A DNA stretch of 46,800 bases, from NCBI GenBank assembly GCA_017517925.1, contig JAFWXS010000019.1, positions 1 to 46,800 on the forward strand, given 5' to 3'. Each line of letters begins with the position of its first letter. Within the stretch, counting starts at the first letter, position 1. A model generated the notes under the pieces. The model saw nothing but the letters and a program-made list of their open reading frames with translations. It was not told the origin of the DNA and made no database searches. The position numbers and the translations under genes are program-made. The stretch is from Bacteroidaceae bacterium (GTDB lineage: Bacteria > Bacteroidota > Bacteroidia > Bacteroidales > Bacteroidaceae). Positions 8,459 to 16,965 of the stretch are shown here, piece by piece.

Positions 8459-9073
8459 TTAGAACCATCCTTCCTCTACAGCAGGCGCATTCAGAGTCTC
8501 GGTATCCGTCTTGTCACCTCCACCAATGACAAGTGTCAGTTCGGCACCTTCAGGTACCCGTTCGCCACCTGTCAATTCACGCCCGTTGTAGCGTACTCCA
8601 TATACCCAATCGAGGTCACCCGAGATAGTGTCGTTAGGTGCCAGCTTGAAACCTGCGGCACGCAGGCGCGACTCGGCCTGGCGCAGCGAACTGTTGTCGG
8701 CAATATCGGGGACAGCAATCATGGGCTGATTGCCTGAGCTTACGGTGAGGTATACTTTACGGCCTCGCTTCACTTTGGCATGCGCCGCAGGACGCTGGGC
8801 GGTAACCTCGCCAGCAGATACACCTTTCACATACACATAATCGCTGGCTACGCCTACGAGATGATGCTTGGCCAGTGCATTCACGGCATCCACCTCCTCC
8901 ATACCCGTAATATCAGGAACTACGATGGCTACACCATGCTCGGTATAGCTGTCAATCCAACGGAAAGTGACCAAAACTGCAGCCACCACAACAACAGCCA
9001 TAGCCGCCAAGTTGAGGAAGAGTGTACGCAATGGGCGTTTCTTCTTTGTCTGATTATCTTTACGCTTACTCAT
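8459..9073 (-). CDS. PASTA domain membrane protein
   Basis: A bitopic inner-membrane protein with a short basic cytoplasmic tail (MSKRKDNQTKKKR), one membrane helix at about 17-38, and two periplasmic PASTA domains (about 48-118, beginning VAIVVPDITGMEEVDAVNAL, and about 119-190, beginning IAVPDIADNSSLRQAESRL). PASTA domains bind uncrosslinked peptidoglycan or modulate septal proteins. No kinase or transpeptidase domain is attached. The ATG at 9073 is chosen because it directly starts the basic tail and sits just after a clear promoter (9102-9132). The gene begins the PASTA-rluD unit. The neighbouring ddl makes the D-Ala-D-Ala stem that such domains may sense; that link is inference. Confidence 0.88.
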   Translation of the reverse strand: MSKRKDNQTKKKRPLRTLFLNLAAMAVVVVAAVLVTFRWIDSYTEHGVAIVVPDITGMEEVDAVNALAKHHLVGVASDYVYVKGVSAGEVTAQRPAAHAKVKRGRKVYLTVSSGNQPMIAVPDIADNSSLRQAESRLRAAGFKLAPNDTISGDLDWVYGVRYNGRELTGGERVPEGAELTLVIGGGDKTDTETLNAPAVEEGWF

Positions 9074-9101
9074 ATTTCTTTGAACCAAGTAAAACTGACT
9101 G

Positions 9102-9132
9102 CAAAATTAACCATAATATCCTGTACGAACAA
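9102..9132 (-). promoter_or_regulatory. Promoter of the PASTA-rluD unit
   Basis: On the minus strand TTG (9132-9130) is followed after exactly 20 bases by TAATTTTG (9109-9102), matching the Bacteroidetes -33/-7 consensus. Transcription would start near 9096, leaving a leader of about 20 bases before the ATG at 9073. Confidence 0.65.
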
Positions 9133-9188
9133 CGGTTTGGAGGTGAAAATCAGGTATACTATCTGAGAAAATCGAGTGAACCCTCAAG

Positions 9189-9229
9189 AAAAAACGGGTA
9201 GACCCTCGTGGCTCGGAGGGTATACCCGA
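9189..9229 (-). terminator. Terminator after mlaF
   Basis: A strong hairpin spans about 9195-9228, with arms CGGGTAGACCCTC and GAGGGTATACCCG pairing with one mismatch around an 8-base loop. On the minus strand it is followed by a run of T, as expected for the end of the ftsW-murG-mlaE-mlaF transcript. Confidence 0.8.
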
Positions 9230-9235
9230 TTTCGG

Positions 9236-9958
9236 TTACACATGATCGAGAAACTCGCGTAGATGAGGGCTGTCAGTGCCATCTATATCGTGACTCGTAC
9301 CCGTCCACTCGGCACAACCATCATGAATGAATAGCACCTGTTCGCCGATACCACGGACAGAGCCCATATCGTGAGTATTTACAATGGTCGTAATGCCATA
9401 TTCATGAGTAATGTCACTGATGAGGCGGTCGATAAGGCGCGACGATATGGGATCAAGTCCCGAGTTGGGTTCGTCACAGAAGAGATAACGCGGCTCCAAA
9501 GCTATGGCACGAGCTATGGCCACACGCTTCTGCATACCTCCGCTAAGTTCCGAGGGCATCTTGCCTTCAGCCTCAATGAGTCCTACACGGTCGAGACAGA
9601 AGCGGGCACGCTGCAACTGCTCCCGATAGGTCTTTGTAGAGAACATCTCCAGAGGGAAGAGCACGTTGTGAAACACATCCATAGAATCAAATAGAGCTGC
9701 TCCTTGGAACAGCATTCCCATCTCTTGGCGTAACAGGGCACCTTCGCGCTTACCGAGGCGATGTATATCACGTCCGTCGTAGAGCACCTGCCCCTGGTCA
9801 GGAGTCAGCAGTCCCACAATACAACGTAGCAGTACGGTCTTACCTGAGCCGCTACGACCTATGGTGAGGTTAGTCTTGCCCGCTTCAAAAGTCGCACTAA
9901 TGCCGTGCAGCACTTCCTGATCGTCAAAGTGCTTGTGTATGTCGGTAATGGAAATCAT
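9236..9958 (-). CDS. MlaF-like ABC transporter ATP-binding protein
   Basis: The ATPase of an MCE/Mla-type lipid transporter, which moves phospholipids between the outer and inner membranes. Walker A is GRSGSGKT at about residues 34-41, the ABC signature is LSGGMQKRVAIARAI, and Walker B is YLFCDEPNSGLDP. The length from the chosen ATG is 240 residues. That ATG (9958) overlaps the stop of mlaE by four bases and starts a normal N-terminus (MISITDIHKHF); the open frame extends 63 codons further upstream but reads non-family sequence overlapping mlaE. The usual third gene, mlaD (MCE domain), does not follow: a terminator does. Confidence 0.9.
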   Translation of the reverse strand: MISITDIHKHFDDQEVLHGISATFEAGKTNLTIGRSGSGKTVLLRCIVGLLTPDQGQVLYDGRDIHRLGKREGALLRQEMGMLFQGAALFDSMDVFHNVLFPLEMFSTKTYREQLQRARFCLDRVGLIEAEGKMPSELSGGMQKRVAIARAIALEPRYLFCDEPNSGLDPISSRLIDRLISDITHEYGITTIVNTHDMGSVRGIGEQVLFIHDGCAEWTGTSHDIDGTDSPHLREFLDHV

Positions 9959-10701
9959 GCCATCAACAGATTGGTTAACAATAGATCGGTAAACAATATC
10001 AAGACACTGCTCACCACTACCGAGTTGGTGCCTGCCCTGCCCACCTCGATACTTCCGCCCCGTACGGTATATCCAAAGTATCCACTCACGCTGGCGATGA
10101 TGAAGGCAAAGAAGAAAGACTTGATATAAGCCGTCCACAGATGCCACCCCTCATAGCAGTGTTGCAAGCCAAGGATAAGGTCGGCCATAGAGAGGAATCC
10201 CCCAAGCTTGCACACCACATAGGCCCCCACAATACCACTGGCCACACTGAAGGTGACGAAAAGCGGCACAGCAGAAACCATCGCCAATATCTTGGGAAGC
10301 AAGATATGGTTAGCCGAATTAACCCCCATCACATCGAGAGCATCAATCTGCTGCGTCACACGCATGGTACCTATCTCAGAAGCAATGTTAGAGCCCACCT
10401 TACCAGCCAGTATGATACAGATAATACTCGAAGCAAACTCAAGCAGCAGCACCTCACGCATGGCATAGCCGATGGTGAAGCGGGGCATCCAGGGCGACCA
10501 TATGTTTATCTTGATTTGCACACAGAGCAACGCACCGATGAAGAACGACATGAGGATGACGATGAACAGCGAGTTGTAGCCCAGCTGGTAGAACTCGTTC
10601 ATATACTGTTTCCAAAATATATGCCCACGCTGCGGACGTGTAAACGTGCGGCGCATCAACAACAGATAAGCGCCTATGGAATGTAACAACTTGCGTAACA
10701 T
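9955..10701 (-). CDS. MlaE-like ABC transporter permease
   Basis: The membrane subunit of an Mla-type phospholipid transporter, 248 residues with about five or six hydrophobic segments. Family features include the interfacial N-terminal helix, the segment VGSNIASEIGTMRVTQQIDALDVMG split as GKVGSNIASEIGTMRV and QQIDALDVMGV, and the C-terminal GYTVRGGSIEVGRAGT. It lies 23 bases after murG and overlaps mlaF by four bases, so all three share a transcript. The partner MCE protein MlaD is not in the window. Confidence 0.91.
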   Translation of the reverse strand: MLRKLLHSIGAYLLLMRRTFTRPQRGHIFWKQYMNEFYQLGYNSLFIVILMSFFIGALLCVQIKINIWSPWMPRFTIGYAMREVLLLEFASSIICIILAGKVGSNIASEIGTMRVTQQIDALDVMGVNSANHILLPKILAMVSAVPLFVTFSVASGIVGAYVVCKLGGFLSMADLILGLQHCYEGWHLWTAYIKSFFFAFIIASVSGYFGYTVRGGSIEVGRAGTNSVVVSSVLILFTDLLLTNLLMA

Positions 10702-10724
10702 GCGTACCTACAGTCCTGAAGGGG

Positions 10725-11855
10725 TTATTTCAGCTTTTCAGCCTTATACTTCATCGCCAGTGCTATCACCTCGTCGGCTATCACTTCGGCCGAGTTGTGG
10801 AAGGCCAGTTTCCGGATATTGACACTCAGCTGTGCGAGCTTCGCTCCATCCTTTACCGTCTCGAGCGCGAGCGGTATCAGTGTATTCACGGCATCGGCAT
10901 CCTTGACATAGAGTGCCGCCTCTTTATTGACCAGTGCGAGGGCATTCTTCGTCTGGTGATCCTCCGACACGTTGGGCGAAGGTACCAGGATGACAGCCTT
11001 GCCCAAGAGGCAGAACTCAGAGATGCTGCCCGCCCCGGCACGCGAAATGACGAGGTCGGCAGCAGCATAGGCGGCATCCATACTGCTGATGAAGTCACAT
11101 ACGTGGACATTCGCCAACTCGCGTCCGCGAAGTTGTGCCGTGATGTCCCCGTAATAGTACTTTCCCGTCTGCCAGATGAACTGCACGCCAGTGTCCTTGA
11201 GGCTGTCCCAGGCGCTGAGCATACTCTCGTTGAGGGTGCGTGCCCCGAGGCTTCCGCCCACGATGAGTACGGTCTTCTTCGTGGGGTCGAGCCCGAAGGT
11301 GCGCACTGCCTCGTCGTGCGTGATGGCTGCGTCGAGCAGGTTTTGCCTCACGGGGTTGCCTGTGAGCTTGATCTTGTCCTTCGGGAAGAAGCGTTCCATG
11401 CCCTCGTAGGCCACGCAGATGCAGTCGGCCTGCTTGGCCAGCAGCTTGTTGGTGACCCCTGCGTAGGAGTTCTGCTCCTGCAGCAGGGTGGGGATACCCA
11501 TGGCACCCGCCTCCTTGAGGGTCGGCCCGCTGGCATAGCCGCCCACGCCCACGGCCACGTGGGGCTGGAAGTCGCGGATGATGCGGCGTGCCTTGCGGCG
11601 GCTCTTCATCAGTCGCCACAGTACGGCAATGTTCTTGAGCAGGTGCTTGCGGTCAAACCCGCTCACCGGTAGCCCGATGATGCGGTATCCCGCAGCGGGC
11701 ACGCGCTGCATCTCCATACGGTTCTCAGCACCTACAAAGAGGATCTCTGTATCGGGACACTTGGCCTTCACTGCATTGGCTATGGACAGGGCGGGAAAGA
11801 TGTGGCCACCGGTGCCTCCGCCACTTACGATAAGTCGAATAGGAGAGTTGCTCAT
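10725..11855 (-). CDS. murG: UDP-GlcNAc:lipid I N-acetylglucosaminyltransferase
   Basis: MurG transfers GlcNAc to lipid I to make lipid II on the inner face of the cytoplasmic membrane. The N-terminal glycine loop GGGTGGHIFPAL is at residues 11-22. A second glycine-rich loop, GGSLGARTLNE, opens the C-terminal domain, and the donor-site stretch SRAGAGSISEFCLLGKAVILVPSP is read as two parts here. The length of 376 residues is normal. The ATG at 11855 lies 28 bases downstream of ftsW, the usual dcw order, but the gene that normally follows, murC, is elsewhere and inverted; mlaE follows instead. Confidence 0.95.
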   Translation of the reverse strand: MSNSPIRLIVSGGGTGGHIFPALSIANAVKAKCPDTEILFVGAENRMEMQRVPAAGYRIIGLPVSGFDRKHLLKNIAVLWRLMKSRRKARRIIRDFQPHVAVGVGGYASGPTLKEAGAMGIPTLLQEQNSYAGVTNKLLAKQADCICVAYEGMERFFPKDKIKLTGNPVRQNLLDAAITHDEAVRTFGLDPTKKTVLIVGGSLGARTLNESMLSAWDSLKDTGVQFIWQTGKYYYGDITAQLRGRELANVHVCDFISSMDAAYAAADLVISRAGAGSISEFCLLGKAVILVPSPNVSEDHQTKNALALVNKEAALYVKDADAVNTLIPLALETVKDGAKLAQLSVNIRKLAFHNSAEVIADEVIALAMKYKAEKLK

Positions 11856-11883
11856 AACGGTATTCTTTTAGTGTTCTCAAGCA

Positions 11884-13116
11884 TTATTGTTCACGCAATA
11901 TTTCCGGGATGTCAGCCTCAGCCGTCTGCTCGGCAGCCAGTTGGGCATCGAGCTCCATCTTCTCGGTATAGTAACTCACGCTGAGTATCATGCCTATGTA
12001 GCCGCAGTTGATGATGGTAGACGTTCCGCCTCGGCTGATGAGCGGCAGGGGCTGGCCTGTCACGGGGAAGAGACCTACGGCCACCATCATATTGAGCATG
12101 GCCTGCGCCACAAGCATCAGCGCACAGCCCATGACGAGAAAGGCTGGGAAGTAACTGCGGCACCGCTGTGCTATCTTGGCCGCACGCACGAGCAGAATGA
12201 TATAGAGCAAAACTACGCCGGCACCTCCGAGCAATCCCAACTCCTCAATAATGATAGCATAGATGAAGTCGGAGTAGGCCTGAGGCAGATAGTCGCGCTC
12301 CACCGAGTTGCCGGGACCACGACCGATGACGTTGCTCGATGCGATAGCCATCGTGGCATGCGTCTCCTGAAAGTTCTTGTCAGTAATTTTGAACTGAGCC
12401 GCAGGCACTTTATCGGAGTCTCCGAAACGTTTGATACGTCCCTGCCACGTAGTGAGGCGATTGAGCCCGGGAATGCTCGCCAAGGTTTTCGAGGGTACGA
12501 AGAGCAATACGCTAAGGAACAGCGCGCCCGCAGCCCCCAGCACCAGAACAAGCTTGCCCAACTGCTTCAAGGGAACACGCCCCACATACATCATGAGGAA
12601 TACTACGCCGAAAAGGAGTACGGCAGTTGAGAGATTCTCTGGAGCGATGAGCGCACAGACGATACCCGTCATCCACAGTATCCAATTCATGGCATCGGGA
12701 CCGGCCCCGTCATCTGACTGGGTGCGTGAAAGAAGGAACGCCGTGCCCATAACCACGCCTACCTTGGCAAATTCGGAAGGTTGAATGGTGATGAAGCCGA
12801 GGTCAATCCATCGGGCTGCGTCATTGACATCGGAGCCTTTGAGCAGCACCCATAGCAGCATGCCTATCGATGCCGGAACCAATACAAAAGGTACTGCCTT
12901 GTAGAAGCGGTAGGGCACGAGATGAAAGCCGTAGACAACAATGAAGCCTAACAGCAGGTTGACGCTGTGCCCACGTATGGGCGACCAGAAATGCTCTTTG
13001 TCATACGTGAGCATACTCGCTGCGCTGAACACCTCCACCACGGAGATGAGTAGCAGAATCATAAACACGACCCAGACGACCTTGTCGCCACGAAATACCC
13101 GATTGAGAAACTCCAT
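11884..13116 (-). CDS. ftsW: Septal lipid II polymerase FtsW (SEDS family)
   Basis: FtsW is the SEDS-family glycosyltransferase that polymerises lipid II at the division site together with FtsI. The protein has about ten hydrophobic segments and the family signatures ARWIDLGFITIQPSEFAK, NVIGRGPGNS, and GLFPVTGQPLPLISRGGTS (given as separate overlapping motifs). The catalytic Asp region lies in the long periplasmic loop before YSDFIYAIIIEELG. The ATG at 13116 (MEFLNRVF) is preferred: the open frame extends 28 codons upstream, but that part is untypical and crosses the promoter at 13161-13190. It is divergent from murC, whereas normally both are on one strand. Confidence 0.93.
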   Translation of the reverse strand: MEFLNRVFRGDKVVWVVFMILLLISVVEVFSAASMLTYDKEHFWSPIRGHSVNLLLGFIVVYGFHLVPYRFYKAVPFVLVPASIGMLLWVLLKGSDVNDAARWIDLGFITIQPSEFAKVGVVMGTAFLLSRTQSDDGAGPDAMNWILWMTGIVCALIAPENLSTAVLLFGVVFLMMYVGRVPLKQLGKLVLVLGAAGALFLSVLLFVPSKTLASIPGLNRLTTWQGRIKRFGDSDKVPAAQFKITDKNFQETHATMAIASSNVIGRGPGNSVERDYLPQAYSDFIYAIIIEELGLLGGAGVVLLYIILLVRAAKIAQRCRSYFPAFLVMGCALMLVAQAMLNMMVAVGLFPVTGQPLPLISRGGTSTIINCGYIGMILSVSYYTEKMELDAQLAAEQTAEADIPEILREQ

Positions 13117-13160
13117 ACCCTTGTACCTGATGTTTTGTTGGCTAATGAATAAACGATGTG

Positions 13161-13190
13161 CGAAGATACAAAAATAATCAGCAACGCCAA
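13161..13190 (-). promoter_or_regulatory. Promoter of ftsW-murG-mlaEF
   Basis: On the minus strand TTG (13190-13188), 19 bases, then TATCTTCG (13168-13161), one mismatch from TAnnTTTG. The start would be near 13155, about 40 bases before the ATG at 13116. Confidence 0.5.
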
Positions 13191-13253
13191 TGCAGAACAA
13201 ACGATTTATTCAACATTCAGGTAGAATTAGACGAATAAGTCATTTTTTTACGC

Positions 13254-13261
13254 TACCTTTA
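13254..13261 (+). promoter_or_regulatory. Possible -7 box for murC-ftsQ
   Basis: TACCTTTA lies 41 bases before the murC ATG. No TTG box is found at the right distance, so this rests on the -7 element and on the need for a promoter in the divergent ftsW/murC gap. Confidence 0.3.
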
Positions 13262-13302
13262 CACTCCATTTCGATAATCGCATAAATAAGGACACAAGAG
13301 CT

Positions 13303-14682
13303 ATGGATATTGATGCTATCAAGTCAGTCTACTTCGTCGGTGCAGGCGGCATCGGCATGAGCGCACTGGTGCGCTACTTCCTCTCTTTGGGCAAGACGGT
13401 GGCCGGGTATGACCGCACAGCGAGCGAGCTTACCGAACGCCTCAACACCGAAGGGGCTGCCATACACTACGAGGACAACGTGACACTCATCCCCGAGAGC
13501 TGCCGCGACAAGGAGCACACCCTGGTGGTATACACGCCAGCCGTGCCACAAGACCACAGCGAGCTCACATGGTTGCGCGATCAGGGCTTCGAGATACAGA
13601 AGCGTGCCCAGGTGCTGGGTACCATCACCCGCAGTCGCAGAGGGCTGTGTGTGGCGGGCACACACGGCAAAACGACCACATCGTCGATGGCGGCACACCT
13701 CGTATACAATTCGTATGTAGGTACTACAGCCTTCCTCGGTGGCATATCGCAGAACTACGGCACCAACCTGTTGCTCTCGCAGGAGAGCGACTACGTGGTC
13801 ATCGAGGCCGACGAGTATGACCGCTCGTTCCATCAGTTGCGCCCCTACATGACGGTAATCACCTCGACCGACCCCGACCATCTCGACATCTATGGCACGC
13901 CCGAGGCCTATTGGGAGAGTTTCGAGAAGTACACCTCGCTCATCCAGCCGGGCGGAGCACTCATTATCCACGAAGGGCTGGAGATTACGCCGCGCGTACA
14001 GGAGGGCGTGAACATATACACCTACTCGAGACACAGCGGCGACTACCACGCCGAGAACATCCGCATTGGCGGGGGAGAAATCATCTTTGACTACGTACAC
14101 CCCAAGGGAATTGTCAAGGATATCAAACTGGGCGTCCCCCTAAGCGTAAACATAGACAACGGCATCGCAGCAATGGCAATGGCTCAGCTCGCGGGAGTCA
14201 CCGACGAAGAGTTGCGCAAGGGCATGGCAACCTTCCGTGGTGTGGAGCGCCGATTCGACTTCAAGCTCAAGACAGACACGAAGGTATACCTGAGCGATTA
14301 CGCCCACCATCCTGCCGAGATACGTCAAAGCGCACACTCCATTCGCGAGCTCTACGCAGGACGCAAGCTGACAGCCATATTCCAACCGCATCTCTACTCA
14401 CGCACACAGGATTTCTACCGCGAGTTTGCCGAGAGCCTCTCACTCTTCGACGAGGTCATCCTCACCGACATCTACCCCGCACGTGAGGCCCCCATCCCCG
14501 GCGTTACCAGCGCACTCATCTATGACAACCTCGCACCACAAGTGCAAAAATCATTCATACAGAAGAAAGATATGCTTGATACCGTCAAGGCTAAAAAAGA
14601 AGAAATAGAGGTTCTCGTAACCTTGGGGGCAGGAGACATCGAGAACTACGCAGCAGAGATAACAGAGATTCTGAAAAACTGA
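13303..14682 (+). CDS. murC: UDP-N-acetylmuramate--L-alanine ligase
   Basis: MurC adds L-alanine to UDP-MurNAc, the first step of stem-peptide assembly. The N-terminal Rossmann motif is FVGAGGIGMSALVRYFL. The ATP loop is GTHGKTTTSSM, and the central domain has VIEADEYDRSF. The C-terminal domain has DYAHHPAEI and FQPHLYSRT. The length of 459 residues is typical. The gene and ftsQ (10 bases downstream) are on the plus strand, between murE and ftsW of the minus strand, where mraY and murD would normally be. Confidence 0.95.
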   Translation: MDIDAIKSVYFVGAGGIGMSALVRYFLSLGKTVAGYDRTASELTERLNTEGAAIHYEDNVTLIPESCRDKEHTLVVYTPAVPQDHSELTWLRDQGFEIQKRAQVLGTITRSRRGLCVAGTHGKTTTSSMAAHLVYNSYVGTTAFLGGISQNYGTNLLLSQESDYVVIEADEYDRSFHQLRPYMTVITSTDPDHLDIYGTPEAYWESFEKYTSLIQPGGALIIHEGLEITPRVQEGVNIYTYSRHSGDYHAENIRIGGGEIIFDYVHPKGIVKDIKLGVPLSVNIDNGIAAMAMAQLAGVTDEELRKGMATFRGVERRFDFKLKTDTKVYLSDYAHHPAEIRQSAHSIRELYAGRKLTAIFQPHLYSRTQDFYREFAESLSLFDEVILTDIYPAREAPIPGVTSALIYDNLAPQVQKSFIQKKDMLDTVKAKKEEIEVLVTLGAGDIENYAAEITEILKN

Positions 14683-14692
14683 CCATTGTACT

Positions 14693-15421
14693 ATGAAGAA
14701 AGTACTGACAACCATCGTACTCATCCTACTGGCAGGCTACATCGCGTTTGCCGCCATTACCCTTTGCAACAAGCCGGCCAACCAAGCGTGCGCAGGCATA
14801 CGGCTGGAAATACGCGACAGTCTGAAAGCGGGACTCATGACCACGCGCGACATCGCCACCCTGCTGACCAAGAACAACCTTAACCCCACAGGCAAGCCAC
14901 TCGACGAGGTGAGTCTGAAGGCTATAGAGGAGGTACTGGACGCATCACCGGTCATCGCCTCCAGCGAATGCTACAAGACCATAAGCGGCCATATTGTCGT
15001 GAAAGTGGAATGCCGCCGTCCCATCCTGCGCGTTATTGCTGATGGCTACGACAGTTACTATATCGACGAGGAGGGCGAAGTGATGGAACATATAGGCAAG
15101 GCTGTATACGTGCCTGTAGCCACCGGACATATCACCCGGGAGTTTGCCAAGGAAAGGCTGATCGAACTCGCACAGTACCTCCGCGGCAACGAGTTGTGGA
15201 ACGCACAGATAGAACAGATTTACGTCACTCCGCGTAAAGAGATAGAACTGATACCGCGCGTGGGCAACCATATCATTGCACTGGGACCTCCGGGCGACTA
15301 TGCCCACAAGTTCGAAAAGTTGCAAACCTTCTATGAGAAAGGACTCAACGAAGTGGGTTGGGACCGCTACTCGCGCATTGACATCGGCCACGGCAATCAA
15401 GTAGTGGCAACAAAAAGATAG
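14693..15421 (+). CDS. ftsQ: Cell division protein FtsQ
   Basis: A bitopic membrane protein of the divisome that links early and late division proteins. It has a short cytoplasmic start (MKKVL), a membrane helix at about 6-25, and a periplasmic part with a POTRA-like segment (about 33-105) and the FtsQ beta region (EVMEHIGKAVYVPVATGHI). The length is 242 residues. Sequence similarity among FtsQ proteins is low, so the call relies on topology and on its place right after murC, which is standard in Bacteroidetes. The usual next genes, ftsA and ftsZ, are missing; the convergent murE follows. It ends in TAG. Confidence 0.85.
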   Translation: MKKVLTTIVLILLAGYIAFAAITLCNKPANQACAGIRLEIRDSLKAGLMTTRDIATLLTKNNLNPTGKPLDEVSLKAIEEVLDASPVIASSECYKTISGHIVVKVECRRPILRVIADGYDSYYIDEEGEVMEHIGKAVYVPVATGHITREFAKERLIELAQYLRGNELWNAQIEQIYVTPRKEIELIPRVGNHIIALGPPGDYAHKFEKLQTFYEKGLNEVGWDRYSRIDIGHGNQVVATKR

Positions 15422-15439
15422 ATGTACCTGAAAAAGTAA

Positions 15440-15467
15440 AGCCTACCAATTATCAAGATGGTAGGCT
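15440..15467 (-). terminator. Hairpin between ftsQ and murE
   Basis: AGCCTACCA (15440-15448) pairs perfectly with TGGTAGGCT (15459-15467). On the minus strand it is followed by a T-rich stretch, so it most likely ends the rsmH-to-murE transcript; it may also slow plus-strand readthrough from ftsQ. Confidence 0.55.
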
Positions 15468-15492
15468 CTACTAAGAAGATGGGGATTAGCCT

Positions 15493-16950
15493 TTACGCCT
15501 GAATCCCGAATGCCTCGCGTAGCACCTCCTTGTCGTCGAAGTGGTGCTTCACGCCCTTCACATCTTGATAGGTCTCGTGGCCCTTGCCGGCTACGAGAAT
15601 GACATCGCCCTTCTCTGCGAGCATGCAGGCAGTACGGATGGCTTCGCGGCGGTCTACGATGGAGAGCACCGAGGAGCGTTGCGCAGGGGTGAGCCCTTCG
15701 AGCATGTCATTGATAATGTCCTGCGGCTCCTCGAAGCGGGGGTTGTCGCTGGTGATGATGACCTTGTCGCTGCCCTTCACCGCCTCCTGTGCCATAATGG
15801 GCCGCTTGCCCTTGTCGCGGTTGCCACCGGCACCCACAACGGTGAAGACTTTTCCCTTGCCACCCAGTACCTCATGGATTGCACTCAGGACATTGGTGAT
15901 AGCATCGGGCGTGTGGGCATAATCGACAATAGCGACAAATCCCTTGGGAGAATGCAACGCATCAAAACGTCCGCTGACGGGGCGCAGGGTGCTGAGCAGG
16001 GTGAGTACCTCTTCGGGGCGTTTGCCGAGAAGGATGGCAGTGCCGTAAACGGCGAGCAGGTTGCTGGCGTTGAAGCGACCGATAAACTGGACGAAGACCT
16101 CCACATTATTGATGTCAAGCAACATGCCGTCGAAGTAGTGCTCGAGGATGCGACCCTTGAAGTCGGCCAGACTGCGCAAGGAATAGCTGTAGACCTTGGC
16201 ACGGGTGTTCTGCGTCATCACCAATCCGTTCTTGTCATCAGCATTGGTCACCACGAACGCCTCCTTGGGCATCGCATCGAAGAAGGCTTTCTTGGCACGC
16301 AGGTAGTTATCCACCGTCTTGTGGTAGTCCATGTGGTCACGTGTAAGGTTAGTGAAGATACCGCCGGCAAACTTCAGACCTCCAATGCGGTGCTGCGCTA
16401 CGGAGTGCGAGCTCACCTCCATAAACACATATTTGCAACCCTCATCGGCCATACGGCCGAGCAGGGCGTTGAGCGTAATGGCATCTGGCGTGGTGTGCTC
16501 GGTGGGGATGGCTTCATCGTCGATATAGTTGCACACGGTAGAGATGAGTCCTACCTTGTAACCCATAGCGCGAAACATATTATATAATAAGGTGGCGATG
16601 GTGGTCTTTCCGTTGGTGCCGGTAACACCAATGAGGCGCACTTTCTCAGTGGGGTGTCCGTTGAATGCTGTAGCGATGGGGCCTACCGCCTCTTCGCTAT
16701 CGGCTACTCGTACGTAGGTGACGCCTTCAGCCAACGTCTCGGGCAACTGCTCACACACGACGGCTGCTGCACCCTTGTCGATGGCGCCCTGTATGTATCG
16801 GTGCCCATCGACCTGCGTACCGCGCATGGCTACGAAGAGATGCCCCCCGGCAATGCGGCGGGAGTCGATATGCACGTCGGCAATGTTGCATCTGGCATCG
16901 CCTATGATTTCTTCTACACGTATTCCTTTGATGATGTCTGTAAGTAACAT
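15493..16950 (-). CDS. murE: UDP-MurNAc-L-Ala-D-Glu--meso-DAP ligase
   Basis: MurE adds the third stem residue to the peptidoglycan precursor. The ATP loop is [10 protein letters not shown], followed by [15 protein letters not shown] and [15 protein letters not shown]. The specificity motif DNPR ([10 protein letters not shown]) is the signature of enzymes that use meso-diaminopimelate rather than lysine. The length of 485 residues is typical. It lies 15 bases after ftsI on the minus strand. In the common order mraY and murD would follow; here the strand switches to ftsQ-murC. Confidence 0.96.
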   Translation of the reverse strand: MLLTDIIKGIRVEEIIGDARCNIADVHIDSRRIAGGHLFVAMRGTQVDGHRYIQGAIDKGAAAVVCEQLPETLAEGVTYVRVADSEEAVGPIATAFNGHPTEKVRLIGVTGTNGKTTIATLLYNMFRAMGYKVGLISTVCNYIDDEAIPTEHTTPDAITLNALLGRMADEGCKYVFMEVSSHSVAQHRIGGLKFAGGIFTNLTRDHMDYHKTVDNYLRAKKAFFDAMPKEAFVVTNADDKNGLVMTQNTRAKVYSYSLRSLADFKGRILEHYFDGMLLDINNVEVFVQFIGRFNASNLLAVYGTAILLGKRPEEVLTLLSTLRPVSGRFDALHSPKGFVAIVDYAHTPDAITNVLSAIHEVLGGKGKVFTVVGAGGNRDKGKRPIMAQEAVKGSDKVIITSDNPRFEEPQDIINDMLEGLTPAQRSSVLSIVDRREAIRTACMLAEKGDVILVAGKGHETYQDVKGVKHHFDDKEVLREAFGIQA

Positions 16951-16965
16951 AGTATCTGCATTCTT

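Noticed and set aside
7471-8529. Plus-strand open frame of 352 codons
   Set aside because: It is the antisense shadow of rluD and has no recognisable motif.
8459-9073. PASTA serine/threonine kinase
   Set aside because: No kinase domain is present; the cytoplasmic part is only a short basic tail.
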